In this document: positions 45,560 to 58,209 of the stretch, one piece after another | Numbering within the stretch: the first letter of the stretch is position 1 | Layout: the number at the start of each line of letters is the position of its first letter | NCBI GenBank assembly: GCA_007258455.2 | Contig: VDFB02193867.1 | Span: 564,276,149-564,340,148, forward strand | DNA: 64,000 bases | Source: Sequoia sempervirens | Lineage: Eukaryota; Streptophyta; Pinopsida; Cupressales; Cupressaceae | Direction: 5' to 3' | Notes under the pieces: model-generated | Database searches by the model: none | What the model was told of the DNA's origin: nothing | Seen by the model: the letters and a program-made list of their open reading frames with translations, nothing else | Translations under genes and position numbers: made by a program

Positions 45560-47328
45560 TGATCTATATAGGATCTAGACTAGATTGCAGTATTTAAATG
45601 CTTAACTTTTACAATGCTTTTACAATGATTATTTCAAGTTAATTAAATCAAAATTAACTTAAGGAAATAACAGAATGAAAGTAATAACAAGGTGATTTAA
45701 CAGAAAGGAAGGAAATGAGAGACAAAAAGAGAGAGAAGAAGAGAAGTGCAAACAACGTTTGATAACGGAGTTCGTCACAAAAGTGACTATGTCTCCGGGT
45801 CCACTCCAATAGAGAGACCGATCCGATTAACTCCAAAATCGATTACAAAGCACCACAATCATTCTCCAAGCACTTCGGCAGCATAACAGTGCTCTGACGT
45901 GCGAGAATGACTCAAAGAATCTCCACAAGACCTCTCTTTCGATTATCTCCACAGCTTCAAGACTTCGTCACCTGAAAAGAAAACTTTAATACAACTCTCA
46001 CCTTACACCCCTTTTTATACAAAGAATTTCCTCAATTTGGCCTTCAACCAAAAGATTTGGAAATATTCACCTTATCTCTCCAAATTACAAATCATATTTT
46101 CAAAAATCCCATAATCCCCCCATTTTACATAATAGATCTTTGAAAATATCCCTTTTTTTGAATATAAAAATCAGAATAAATCTTCTGAATCAATTTAAGC
46201 CCCTTTTAATTATTTACTCCCGGGCTTATTGTTTGGGAGGTTTTGATTTTAATCCTTTAAAAAGGATTATAGTTTGTTTTGATACAAAAATTAGGGGATT
46301 TGATTTTAAAGAAATAAGGCATTCAGTTTGAAACTAAACAAAATAATTTGATGCCATCCATATCACTAACGGCTCGCATGGGCTAGCGGTGCCTATTTAT
46401 TTTGAAAGCCCGGCGGTTCTGGGTTCAAACCCCGGTCGTCGACTTTTACTCACCGAACTCCAACAAAATCTCAACAAAACAAACCGCTACTCCATATATA
46501 TCGGTGCGCGCTATGTGGTCTATTGGTAGACCGGCCGAATAGGGAGAAGGTGGTCACGTGTTCGAGCCTTTCGCGGGCAGTTCAATACATTTTGCAACGA
46601 AATACAAACTGACCAACTGCGTGGAGAAAGAGTAGCCATGTGTCCACTAACTGGAGCACACATGTCACAAAGTGATTCGCTGGTAGAACACAGTCACTAT
46701 ACACGCTGTCATGCCAACTCAGTGCCACGTGTCAATCAGGGATTCATCAGAATACACAGTCAGTTGCCACGTCACCCAATGACTCAGTCGCCACGCAAAT
46801 GCTGACTGTGTACGGAAGGACACGTGTCAACGCATGATTCATTGACTTTGCTGACGTCACCTGCCACATCATTGTGCCACATCGACTTGTACGGATCGTA
46901 TGGACTGCCACGTGTCAACTTTCGATTGGTCCATTCTAGATTTCGTACCATGTGCTGACGTCAGCTGCACGGATGATGACGTCATCAGTGTACCCTCTGT
47001 CCACCAAGTCAACTGCAACTTTGACCGCTGATAACTCTCGCGTCCGATGTCGGATTTTGACGAAACGAACGTTGCCGGAATCGTCTCGACGAGCTCTTCG
47101 ACTTGACGCTGCTTTCATCAACTTTTGAAACAATCATTTTTTCCACTTCCTGTATGCCCTTGATTCCAGTTTGACCTGAGGTTTGACTGGCCATAACTCG
47201 TGCAAATGGTCTCCTTTTTGCTTCGTTCGAGTTGCGTTGGAACCAGGATGCCGAGCTCTTTCTGATGGTGCAGATTTTGGAGAAAAATAAGACACTTCAA
47301 TTTTCACTGAAAAATGTCCACCGGATCA
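45560..47328 (-). repeat. 5' LTR of the gag-protease element
   Basis: It is 1,769 bp, starts TGATCTATATAGG (inner) on the + strand and ends CCGGATCA. It is very similar to 41572-43334. It has the same TATA box (46010-46019), tRNA-like modules and boxes: CACGTG at 46726, 46821 and 46909; TGACGTCA at 46852, 46956 and 46977. Confidence 0.92.
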
Positions 47329-48188
47329 CTAGATCATGCTCTATCTTTGTTGCACATTCGCATTGATCATTGTGCTCGTGGTTGGCAATTTTCTCTGACG
47401 TGTTCATGTTTTTCTTGTTCTTGGTTGACATGGTGTTTGTATCGTGTTGTGGATCTTTAAGGAGTAATTAATTAAAGTGTTCTCATGTTGGAGATGTTGA
47501 TTTGGGTCTTCACTAAGTTTTGGTTGACCTTGGTTGATTTTCATTAATAATCTTTAGTATTTTGGGCCGACAGTTTATATCTATTATATTATTTTGTCCA
47601 AGCCCACATGTAGGGATGAATCTCATGTTGCGGAAATATAAGAGTGATTTTTTATTTGAATTGAGGTGTGCTTCTATGTGTATGTGTGTGAATATTGATC
47701 TAAATCATTTGAAGGTAGAGCAAAGTGTGAAGAAGAGTGAAGAAGAGTGAAGAATTGTTCATGTGCTTAACCAAAACTATGATCAAGCATTAGCAGATGC
47801 TAATTTTTAATTCAAATCCCTACGAATGTAATCTAATTCCTTCTATTTAAGATAGTGTGTCTTCCTCTGGGTAGTTAGCCTTGTTGTAATTGAGTAGTGA
47901 GATCTATGCAGTGTGCCTAAATGCATGTGCATTCCCCTTATTTCATTCTTTATACTTTTAACAGGGTATAATCTTGTTCTGACTGACCTCCACCGTGGTT
48001 TTTCCCCTAACAAGGTTTCCACATAAAAAAAATATTGTTGTTATGTTTGTTTTTGATGTGTTGATTATTTATGCTTTCTTCGTTAATAATCAGATCTAAG
48101 AATAAGGTTAATAAGTTGAATAAGTTTTAAATTTATGTGACAACTGATTCACCTCCCCTCTCAGTTGTCTTCCCTTGTGTTGCCAACA
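47329..48188 (+). repeat. Copia 5' LTR, second part
   Basis: It resumes with CTAGATCATGCTC, matching 52807 onward in the 3' LTR, and ends GCCAACA at 48188. Confidence 0.85.
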
Positions 48189-48190
48189 AT

Positions 48191-48202
48191 TGGTATCAGA
48201 GT
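48191..48202 (+). promoter_or_regulatory. Met-tRNA primer-binding site of the copia element
   Basis: TGGTATCAGAGT starts two bases after the LTR end. The last base differs from the common AGC. Confidence 0.85.
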
Positions 48203-48243
48203 AGGTTCCTTGGAAGAAGTTTAATAGATTGAGGAGATCTGAG

Positions 48244-51200
48244 ATGGCATCATACAAGAAGGATAGTCCAAGATTTGATGGAACAAATTATTCTCTATTG
48301 AGGACTAGAATGGGTGATGATGACAACATTATTATTTTTATGCAAAGAGTGAATGAACTTGTGCGTGGTATCAAATGTGCTGGTGGATAGATAGATGAAT
48401 CTAAGATTGTTGCTAAAGTGCTTAGATCCTTGCCTAATTCTTACAAAGTTAAATCTTGTGCTATTAAAGAGCTTCGTGCTGTAACAAATGTAACCAAAGA
48501 TATGTTGGCTGGTAAGCTTACTAGTTTTGAGTTGAGTGAATTTGGGGGTGCCCTTCCTAAGGTTAAATCTACATTTAAGGCTACTACTTCCGGAAGAGAT
48601 AGACACAGATATGATCTGGGTGAGAGCTCATCTAGAAAGACATTCAAATATGAGGATGAAATCAAACAGATTGAAGAAGAAAGAAAGTTGGAAGAGCTGG
48701 AAGCACTTATTGTCAAAAGAGTACTAAGAGGAAAAGGTAAGTATGAAGGAAAATTTCCTCTTAAATTTTTTTCTTGCAATAAGATAGGTCATTTTTCATC
48801 AAGGTATTTGGAAAGAGCTCCTAAACCAAAACATAACAAGCCTAGATTTCAAAAGAAGTGTTACTATGTTGCTGATGAAGGTGTGATAGATGATGAATCT
48901 AACAAAGGAAACAAAAGTGGTGATGAATGGGTATTTATTGCTATCACGGAAAATAATCCTATATCTATTGAATCGTCTAGTTGTACAAATGTGGAGAAAT
49001 CCCTAGCTACTCAAGTTGAAGAGAAAGATGAATGGGTGATTGATAGTGGATGCTCACATCATATGATAGGAGATAAAAGTAAGTTTGTGAGCTTGGAAAA
49101 GTATGATGGTGGTGTTGTGAGATTTGGTGATAATATAGCTAGTGTGATCTATGGCAGAGGATGCATTTCTCTTAATTGTAAGTATAATATTGATGATGTC
49201 CTATATGTGGAAGGCTTGGAGCATAATCTTTTAAGTTTTGGTTAGATGGTTGACAAGGGATACAATCTTCAGTACAAGGATGGAAAGTGCAAAATATTGA
49301 GTTCCAAAAATGTAATTGCATCATGTAGAAAAACAAAAGGTAATATCTTTCACTTGAGTGTTACTAGTAAAAGTTGTCTGATTGCTCAAGTTGATGAAAT
49401 TTGGTTATGGAATAGAAGAATGTGTCATGTTAACTTTGATAATATTGTCAAGATAAGTTCCACTAAGGCTGTGAGAGATCTACCTAAGTTGGTGAAACCT
49501 ACTAATACCATATGCAAGGAATGCCAATTAGGAAAGAAAAATAGAATTTCATTTTGGAGCAAACAACATTGTTCAAATGAATTGTTGGAACTTGTGCATA
49601 CTGATCTTTGTGGTCCCTCTCAGGTTAAAATTTTACAAGGTTATAGGTATTTCATGTTACTCATTAATGATTATTCAAGAATGGTGTGGGTTACTTTCTT
49701 AAGGGAGAAATATGAAGCACTGGAAAAGTTCAAGACCTTTAAGGCTATGGTTGAGATAGAGATAGGTCTGAAGATTAAGTGTATGAGATCAGATAGAGGT
49801 GGTGAATTCACTTTTGGTAAATTTAATTCTTTTTGTGGAGAACATGGAATAAAGAGATAATTATCTGCACCACGGACCCCTTAGAAAAATGGAGTTTTGG
49901 AAAGGAAGAACATAACAATTGAAGATGCTACTAGAACTATGATGTTGGAAGGAAATGTCCCTCATATCTACTAGAGAGAAGCTGTGAGTAATGTTGTGTA
50001 CACACTCAACCAGGTATAAATCGAAGGTGATACTGGTAAGACCCCTTTTGAGTTATGGACTGGTCAAAAGCCTACTGTTAAACATTTCAATATATTTGGA
50101 AGTAAATTTTATATCAAGAGAGATGAATACATAGGAAATTTTGATGTTAGGAGTGATGAAGGTATCTTTCTAGGTTATTCTACTAATAGTAAGGCCTATC
50201 GGTGTTACAATAAAATATTGAAGAAAATGGTTGAAAGTGCAAATGTCAAGATTGATGAAGACATAGGTACACCATCCAGAACCTATGGATATGATTCTAA
50301 TGATTAGAATGTCAGTGCAAACAAGGGAAAGCAAGTTCAGACTACAAATCAAGTGCAAATCATTCTGGTGGATCAAGAAAATCAAGAGGAAGAAGAAACC
50401 AATGAAGTTGCAGAAGAGAGAACACAAGAGCCTAAAGTTGAAGAACATCATAAGAAGACTCCAAGGTATGTAAAATTGAATCATTCAGAAGATCAGATTA
50501 TAGGAGATAAGAACAAAGGTGTCCAAACTAGGAGAAAGATTTTTGAAGAATACTACTTGATTTCAAAGACTAAGCCTACTAGTGTGAATGAAGCACATAA
50601 AGATGAACATTGGGTTGAAGCAATGAAAGAGGAACTAAAACAGATTGAGAAGAATGATACATGGATTTTTGTTCCCAAACCTAAGGATAAGAATTCCATT
50701 GGAACTAAATGGGTCTTTAGAAACAAATTGAATGAGAAAGGAGAAGTGGTTAGAAACAAAGGAAGACTGGTATGTAAAGGATATTCATAGATGAAAGGAA
50801 TTGATTTTGAAGAGACTTTTTCCCTTGTTGCTAAAATTGAAGCTATAAGATTATTTCTTGCCTATGCTACTTACAAGAACTACAAGGTTTATCAGATGGA
50901 TGTCAAGTTAGCTTTTCTAAATGGTGAATTGGAAGAAGAGGTGTATGTTGAGCAACTTGATGGATTTTAGTTGACTGATAAGGGAGATATGGTGTGTTGG
51001 TTGAAGAAAGCATCAAGAGCCTGGTATGCTAGATTGGACAAGCATTTGGTGAAGCTTGGATTTAACAAAGGAACAATTGATAGTAATATGTATTTCAAGA
51101 ATGGTAATAAAGATTTGATTGTCGAAGTCTTTGTTGATGATATAATTTTTGGAGGAGATGACATGGTTTGTTTATGAAGTTTTCTAATGAGATGAAGAGT

Positions 51201-52088
51201 GAATTTGAGATGTCAATGATTAGTGAGATGAAATTATTTTTGGGATTGCAAATTACTCAGTTAGATAAATGGATTAAATTATATCTTAGTACAAGTATGT
51301 GAAGGAATTGTTGAAGAAGTTTGGTATGAAAGATTCAAAGCTAGTCAGTACACCCATGGTTACTGGATGCAAGTTGACAACAAAAGATGATTCTCCAAAG
51401 GAAAATTAGACTAGATACAAATCAATGATTGGTGGGTTGTTGTATTTAAATCAAACTAGGCCTGATATCATGAATGTTGTATGTATTGTTGCAAGATTTC
51501 AAGCTGATCCAAAGGAATCTCATGTGACTGTTGTGAAGAGAATTTTCAGATACTTGAAGGGAATAGGGGACTTTGGCCTACATGGTATCCTAAAGATGAT
51601 GATCTTACTTTGAGTGACTTTACTAATGCTGATTGGGTAGGAGATGTAAATAATAGGAAAAGTATTAGTGGTGGAGCATTTTTCTTGGGTAAGATGTTGA
51701 TTTCATGGTTAAGTAAGAAGCAGAATGCCATTTCCTTACCTATTGTAGAGGTCAAATACATTGTTGTTGCTAACAATTGTACTCAAGCCCTGTGGATGAA
51801 ACAGATGTTGATGGATATCAGAGTTGTGTATAATGAGCCTATTGCTATATTCTATGATAATTCAAGTTCTATTAACATATCTAAGAATTTAGTGCTACAT
51901 TCAAAGACAAAGCATATATCTATTAATTTTCACTTTTTGAGAGAAAAGGTGAGTGAAAAGGAAGTCAGACTCAAGTATGTGCCTACTAAGGAGTAGATTG
52001 TAGATATCTTTACCAAGTCGTTGCCTAAGGATACTTTTGAGTATCTCAGAGGGAAGTTAGGGGTGATAACCCCTCCTAATCAGAACTA
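48244..52088 (+). pseudogene. Gag-pol of the copia element, decayed
   Basis: Gag starts ATG at 48244 (MASYKKDSPRFDGTNY) and has an internal deletion near 48315. Its knuckle near 48770-48800 has lost the first and last Cys (FFSCNKIGHF..RY). The protease site is WVIDSGCSHHM (Asp codon 49042). The integrase has its His/Cys region, HTDLCGP, MRSDRGGEF and LERKN, so the D, D and E are visible. RT has [23 protein letters not shown] and VFVDDIIFGG (about 51125-51160). RNase H has NADWVGD, SLPIVEVKYI and FYDNSSSINI. The stop is at about 52086. About ten TAG or TAA codons break it, most at former CAG, CAA or TGG positions, for example at 49243, 49884, 50788 and 50968. Confidence 0.9.
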
Positions 52089-52397
52089 AGGATGCATTGC
52101 ATTTCATCAGTCCATGCATTTCAAAGTCATATCTTGATTTGGATTGATGTTGTGGTGGCTACTACTCAGGGGGAGTAGTTAGATGTTTAGATGTTCAAAG
52201 ATATGGTTCAGAGATTGTATAGAATATATATTTGTCATTGATGTCAAAGGGGGAGAAGACCATGTGAAAAAATTTCTCGGAAAGATCATGTGAAAGAATT
52301 GAGGAGAAAATGAGTCAAAATCTAATGGGGAGTAAGTGTCAAGAGTTAGTTGCATTGATCAATGGTGTTTTTCACATCATGTGTTGCCATCAATGCC

Positions 52398-52408
52398 AAA
52401 GGGGGAAA
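52398..52408 (+). promoter_or_regulatory. Polypurine tract of the copia element
   Basis: AAAGGGGGAAA directly precedes the 3' LTR start TGTTGG. An internal CAGGGGGAG near 52167 may be a second tract. Confidence 0.75.
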
Positions 52409-52409
52409 T

Positions 52410-53658
52410 TGTTGGATTTTCTAGTTTTTTTATTGATATGTGGTTGTTATTAATGTCAACACTATTAGCATTAATTCATTAGAAGTTTTATATGTCGAGG
52501 ATATTGAGAAACTTGTAATGAGATGAGTTGCAGTTTGTCAGTGGTGAAGTGAAGTTCAGTATGTCAATAAGTTCTATACATTGATGATCATAGGTTGTGG
52601 ACTAAATGATTTTTTTTTGAGTGTATCTAGTTTATCCATGTCAAGTTTTAGAGATCCGTGTGAAGATTTGATTGAGTTATGAAGATTTATATTCTAATAG
52701 TTTTTATGTTGCTTCAGTTTGTGTTCCTGATTGAAGATGATGTGATTTTAGTTAGTTCAGTTGTTGTGGATGCTTCTATAGTGATTCATAATGTTTTTGG
52801 ATGCTTCTAGATCATGCTCTATCTTTGTTGCATGTTTGCATTGATCATTGTGCTCGTGGTTGGTGATTTTCTCTTACGTGTTCATGTTTTTCTTGTTCTT
52901 GGTCAACATGGTGTTTGTAGTGTGTTGTGGATCTTTGAGGGGTAATTAATTGAATTTTTTTCTTGTTGGAGATGTTGATTTGGGTCTTCACTAAGCTATG
53001 GCCAACCTTGGTTGATTTGTATTAATAATCTTTACTATTTTGGGCTGACATTTTATATTTATTTTATTATTTTTTCCAAGCTGACTTGTAGGGATGAAAT
53101 CTCATGATGCAGATATATAAGAGTGATTGTTTAATCAAATTGAGGTGTGCTTCTATTTGTATGTGTGTGAATATTGATCTAAATCATTCGAAGGTAGAGT
53201 AGAGTGTGAAGAAGAGTGAAGAATTGTTCATGTGCTTAACTAAAACTGTAATCAAGCATTAGCAGATGCTAATTTGTCAGTTCAAATCCATGCGGATGTA
53301 ATTTGATTCCTTCTATAAGACAGTGTGTCTTCCTCTAGGAAATTAGCCTTGTTTTAATTAAGTAGTGAGCTCTAGGTAGTGTGCCTGAATGCATGTGCAT
53401 TCCCCTTATTTCATTCTTTATACATTTAATAGGGTATAATCTTGTGGATTGACCTCCACTGTGGGTTTTCCCCTAATAGGGTTTCCACATAAAAAAAAAT
53501 CTTGGTGTTATATGTGTTCCTAATGTGTTGATGATTTATGCTTTCATGGTTAATAATCATATCTAAGAATAAGGTTAATAAGTTGAATAAGTTTTAAATT
53601 TCTGCATGGAAAATGATTCATCCCCCCCTCTTAGTTGTATGCCCTTGTGTTGCCAGCA
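52410..53658 (+). repeat. Copia 3' LTR
   Basis: It is 1,249 bp. It starts TGTTGG, ends GCCAGCA, and aligns along its length with the split 5' LTR with clear divergence, including small indels. Confidence 0.9.
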
Positions 53659-55785
53659 ATAAATCACATTCATACTAGAAGCCAACAACTAAAGACCAAA
53701 TTTCATAAATAGAGTTCATGTGTTATATATCATGCCTTTGAGGGGTCCACAAGTACCATGAGCCTTTTGAAGTCCTCCATCTAAATGCATCCATTCCAAG
53801 ACCATTGGGAGGTGGGTATCCCAAGTTCCTTAATTTCTTCTAGGAATTTAATCAAGAGTAGTACATTGTGATTTTGGCATGTAAGATTAGGTAAACCCAT
53901 AAAATTCATGAAATGGAATATTTGGAATAGGTGTGTAGACCATTTGTAACTAAATTCAAGTGTTAAATTAATGGAAAAAGATAAATACTGAGAACTAAAA
54001 GAAGGATCCAAACCATAAAGGAAAATAAAATATTAACTTAAGACCTCAATGTTAAAACAAGAGTTGAGATAACATTAGAAAAAATGTTAGTAGGAGGAAT
54101 GATCAAAAAATTTTAAGATACCCATGGTAGATGAGACCAAACAAAGAAATCACATTTTCTTCATCTATGATACCTAATATTCCATACAAATGATCTTATT
54201 CCAAGTGAAATATGGGTTTTCAATATAATGTGACAAGAATATCACCTTAGTACTTTTTGACATCTTTATTCTTGTAGTTAGTCACAAATTCACAAAATTT
54301 CTCAAAAAGTTGATAATTTAGGTAATTGATAGTTGAATTGACATGTGACATCATTATATTCACTAAAACTTAAATTATGTGATCAATTTAATCATTCAAT
54401 TAGGTGAAAGTGAAGGGTATTGATGTTTATTCAATTTTAAATTTTTAAAAGTTTAGTATTTTGATTAATCACTAATTCAATTTATATTGGTGGAAGATTT
54501 GAGGTAATAGAAAAAATATGTACAAAGATTAAATCTTCATTTTCTCATATTATTTCATTATTTCTTTCTTTTTGTACTCAGGTTAAATCTTCATCTAGGT
54601 TTGTTGTGTACTTATAAGAAACCTTTATTCCTTAGTATCATGTTCATGTACATTGTATGGTAACTTTCATGATAAATATTATGTGCACGTCCCTTCCTCC
54701 TATCAAATTTTTTTTATGGTTATGAAGAAGTTTATTTCTAATTTTTTGGTTTCCTCATGAAAATATTGCCTCAATAATTTAGAAATTATATTTACAAGCT
54801 TATCATCTCTCTCATTTTCTTATCTTATTTGTACCTTAACTTTTTCTCTGTGATCTATCTTTGTCTATTTGACAATTCTTTTACTACTTGTTCCTAAGAC
54901 TTGGCTTGTCAATTTGATCTTCTATCTAATTGTATTTTTCCTCTATGTTTTGACTGTAGGATAGATCTCTTTTATTTATAGTGAATATATTCCTTCTAGA
55001 ATATTTAATTTAATTTCCTCTACTATTTTAAGTGGTCAAGATCTTATTTTATTATGATTAACTCATGGAGCCCATTTTCCACAATATTTTGCAAGTTATT
55101 TACTTTCTCATTAATTATTTTAATCTCTTAATAGTTTCTAGTTGGATTTTTTAATTTCATTCATCTTTTATTCCTCATGTTATCCTTATTCCTCATGATA
55201 TACCTTTTATTTTATAGATTCAAGCCTCTTTTTTATAACCATTAGTTCATTTATACATAGTCTTGGTGGCCAAAATAGTGGTGTTGACATGGGGCTATAA
55301 AGTTCTTGATTTCTTCGATTTCTTCCTCACTTTATCCTTTGTTTTCTTAGAATGTTTCATCCTTATTATTATTGATATATTATTTACCATCCATCCTTAT
55401 TTTCCATTATTTTGGTCCTCCAAATCCAATCCAAGATTCTTGTATGCATTCTCACTCTCTTGTTAGATTCAAAGGGTGACTGGGAGATTTTTTTCATTTT
55501 TCTTTACCTTTGCTTCATCTTGAAGTAATGTACTCAAACTTTCCTTTCCATTTTATTTTTCATGTGTTTTTTTCCCTACCCATTTTTGTTTCATTTTGGT
55601 AGTGGCTATGAGGTGTTATGAGCTATTCTTAGTAAAATAGCTACTTTTTTATTCATTGTTTTCTTAACTTTCTAATTTTTCCAGTGCCTTAAAAATCATT
55701 TGATATTAAATTCTTACATTCATATAACTATAACTAATACACTTTCACCTTCTTTTGATGAGAATTTATTTCAATCCACTATTGA
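53659..55785. other. AT-rich intergenic stretch, no gene seen
   Basis: Only short chance frames are present. No tandem or dispersed repeat was recognised. Confidence 0.5.
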
Positions 55786-55905
55786 CATTCCTTTTATAAT
55801 TATATCATCCTTCAAACACTTTCCCTCTTTATAAAATTTTATGTTTTAAATTATTTCATAAATAATTTCTTAATCTACACCATTATTTAACATATAATTT
55901 CCAAT
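55786..55905 (+). repeat. Dispersed 110-120 bp repeat, copy 1
   Basis: It starts CATTCCTTTTATAATTATAT and is about 93% alike to 61002-61112 in the same orientation, 5.2 kb away. Confidence 0.75.
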
Positions 55906-56429
55906 TATTAAACCATTTGTGCTATAAAACCCTTGATTTGAAAAGAAATGTGTTGTCTTGTTTCATTCATGGAAGCAACATACTTAGAGAGTAATTTTGG
56001 TGAATCAAGGATTTCCCATGCCTCATATAGTATATGATGCTTTTCTTCTTATTGATCAATTATCATTTCATGATGCTAAATATAGTTTCCATTTAATATC
56101 CTTCAGTAATGACTAAATTGATTTTACATGACCACTAATGTTAAGTAATGATGTTTTCCCTTTATTACTAGTTCTAGGAAATAAATCTTAGATGCAACCT
56201 TTATCAATATTTTTTAAGTCTTTAATGGAACATTTTGTACTAGAGTTCCCTAGGTTTCCCCTCAAAGAACCATCAAAATTAAACTTTCACCTGGTTTCTT
56301 ATGGATGAATCCATCTAATATGATCTCTAGAAGGGTGATATTTGAACCTAAGAATTATAAATTGATAAATATAAATTAAATTAAATAAGTAATTTAATGT
56401 TTAGAAAATTAAATAAAATAGTGAAAATG

Positions 56430-56922
56430 TTTTGATTATGAAAAACTATGATAGATGTTGAATTTTTTTTTGTTAATGGTATGAAAATATTATTGATGAT
56501 TAGATGAATTGTTTGAACTACTGAATGCTCTATTTGTCATCCCAAGTAGCATTAAAATTACTAGTGATATTAAAGAGCATATAAAAATCTGATCTAAGAT
56601 GCATATTTTATATGTGTGCAAGGTCTATAGGTTCAATATATATGTATCATGTGCACACTTGTAAATTTTAATTTTAGAACTATTTTAGATTATGTTTTGT
56701 GTGAAATCTAGTAATTTGAATGTTTTGATTATTAAAAACTATAATAGATGTTGAATGTTTTTTTGTTAATGGTATGAAAATATTATTGATGATTAGATGA
56801 ATTATTTGAACTAGTGAATGCTCTATTTGTCATCCCGAGTAGCATTCAAATTACTAGTGATATTATCTTACATAGACAAATCTAATTTAAGATGCATATT
56901 TTATATGTTTGCAACCTATAGG

Positions 56923-56956
<34 letters not shown>

Positions 56957-56990
56957 TATGCACACTTGTAAATTTATTTAGAATTGTTTT
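56430..56990 (+). repeat. Tandem duplication with 293-bp period
   Basis: ATAGATGTTGAAT begins comparable units at 56451 and 56744. Both copies go through TGTCATCCC and GATGCATATTTTATATG to a CATGTGCACACTTG or CATATGCACACTTG end. The second copy contains a (TA)n run at 56924-56954. Confidence 0.85.
56924..56954. repeat. (TA)n microsatellite
   Basis: About fifteen TA units lie inside the second copy of the tandem duplication. The first copy has only a short TATATATG. Confidence 0.95.
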
Positions 56991-57067
56991 AGATTTATAT
57001 TCCCTAGATTTAGATATATTATTTACCAAGTTCTCATTACTCCTTTAGGTGTACATACATATATAAC

Positions 57068-58209
57068 ATGAAAAATGCAGATGTTCCACCTCTAGAAACT
57101 TTGTTTGAAAATACTACTAGTGAGATTAAGAGATTGAGAGACTCATTAGTAGATGGTGCAAACATAGGGATATATTCAAAAGTTTGCATGTCAATATTAC
57201 AAAGCCTAGAAAAACTAAGAGATGAACTTGGACAGACTAGTACATATTCCCCTGAGAGAGTAGCTACTATTCTTTCCCACATGTAGGAAGAAGTACATGG
57301 TGAGGTTCCCTTTAAACAAATACATGATTTTGTGACCAAAGAAATGATAAAAAACACTTATTTTCCATTCTATCAAAATCAACATAAGGTGAGGGGATAC
57401 TAGGTCACCAAATGTGTGGATCGTGTTATGGCCCCATTGATCTACCCACAATTTCTCATAGCACATGGTCAATATCCAAACAATGACCAGATTCCATTAT
57501 ATTTTGTTCAGCAGTTGTATGTTGAGGTCCATTTGGGCCTCAAAGTCAACTACCTAGACATTCCACCATATGTTGGTCAGAGGCATGGCAGGATTGTTGA
57601 TAGGCCCACCTATCATTGAGTAGATAGACTAGCCCCAGTGTTTAGGCTATTGGTTGGTGAGAGATATCCTGCTCTCACCCCATCCCTGGCCCCCTTAGCA
57701 GATGAGGTTGTCATTTCCTCCCAAAAGGAAGCAATTGACACTGTAGGTGACATTGCAGTTGCCACCACTAGGATATCTAATGATCATGTAGGTTAGTATT
57801 TGATGTCTAGACGTTCAAGATCCACAACATTTGCAGCATAATGGACCAGCATGGATATTTTTACAGTGGCAGTAATCCCTACTCCCACACATCTCAATGG
57901 ACTTACAAGAGATATGGCATGCAGGACTTTGCATTATTTGGCTAAGGACCTCTTGGAGGCATATGCCTTCATCACATCATACTATGGGATCAATATAGAT
58001 TAGGTCAGAGATCGTTTGGTACATGGAGTTCATTCACATCCAATTTACCATCACTCTTAGCCTAGCACTAGTGCATGTTGGGATCCACCTATAGATCATT
58101 CAGTTGTTGCATGGACTATGGGTTTTACTGAGATGTTGATTGGTGATGCAGGAGCATCCATGGTCAAAGGGCTATCCTCATCAACCAAAAAGAAATTATT
58201 TAATTTTTA
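57068..58209 (+). pseudogene. Decayed single-frame ORF of unknown family
   Basis: The first piece (57068-57284) reads PPLETLFENTTSEIKRLRD onward. The pieces 57290-57619 and beyond continue with protein-like words, for example LYFVQQLYVEVHLGLKV and LVGERYPALTPSLAPLADE, to about 58209. About seven stops break it, mostly TAG. The stretch is helical at the start and has no obvious metal-binding or catalytic motif. It may be the ORF of a non-autonomous element or an old host gene. Confidence 0.4.

Larger units (their letters stand above)
41572..47328 (-). mobile_element. Complete gag-protease-only gypsy element (TR-GAG type), inserted in the copia LTR
   Basis: It is 5,757 bp and inserted with a 5-bp target duplication CTAGA (41567-41571 and 47329-47333). 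LTRs are 41572-43334 and 45560-47328, each TG...CA and about 1.77 kb. On the minus strand the order is 5' LTR (right), Met-tRNA primer site, gag, protease, a short ORF, polypurine tract and 3' LTR (left). No RT, RNase H or integrase is present, so it would need help in trans. It is younger than its copia host. Confidence 0.92.
41178..53658 (+). mobile_element. Ty1/copia retrotransposon with a nested insertion in its 5' LTR
   Basis: LTRs are 41178-41571 plus 47329-48188 (5', about 1.25 kb without the insert) and 52410-53658 (3', 1.25 kb). They start TGTTG and end in GCCAACA or GCCAGCA. A Met-tRNA primer site, gag, protease, integrase, RT, RNase H and a polypurine tract are in copia order. Many nonsense codons and visible LTR divergence make it an old copy. 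No clear 5-bp target duplication was found. Confidence 0.9.
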
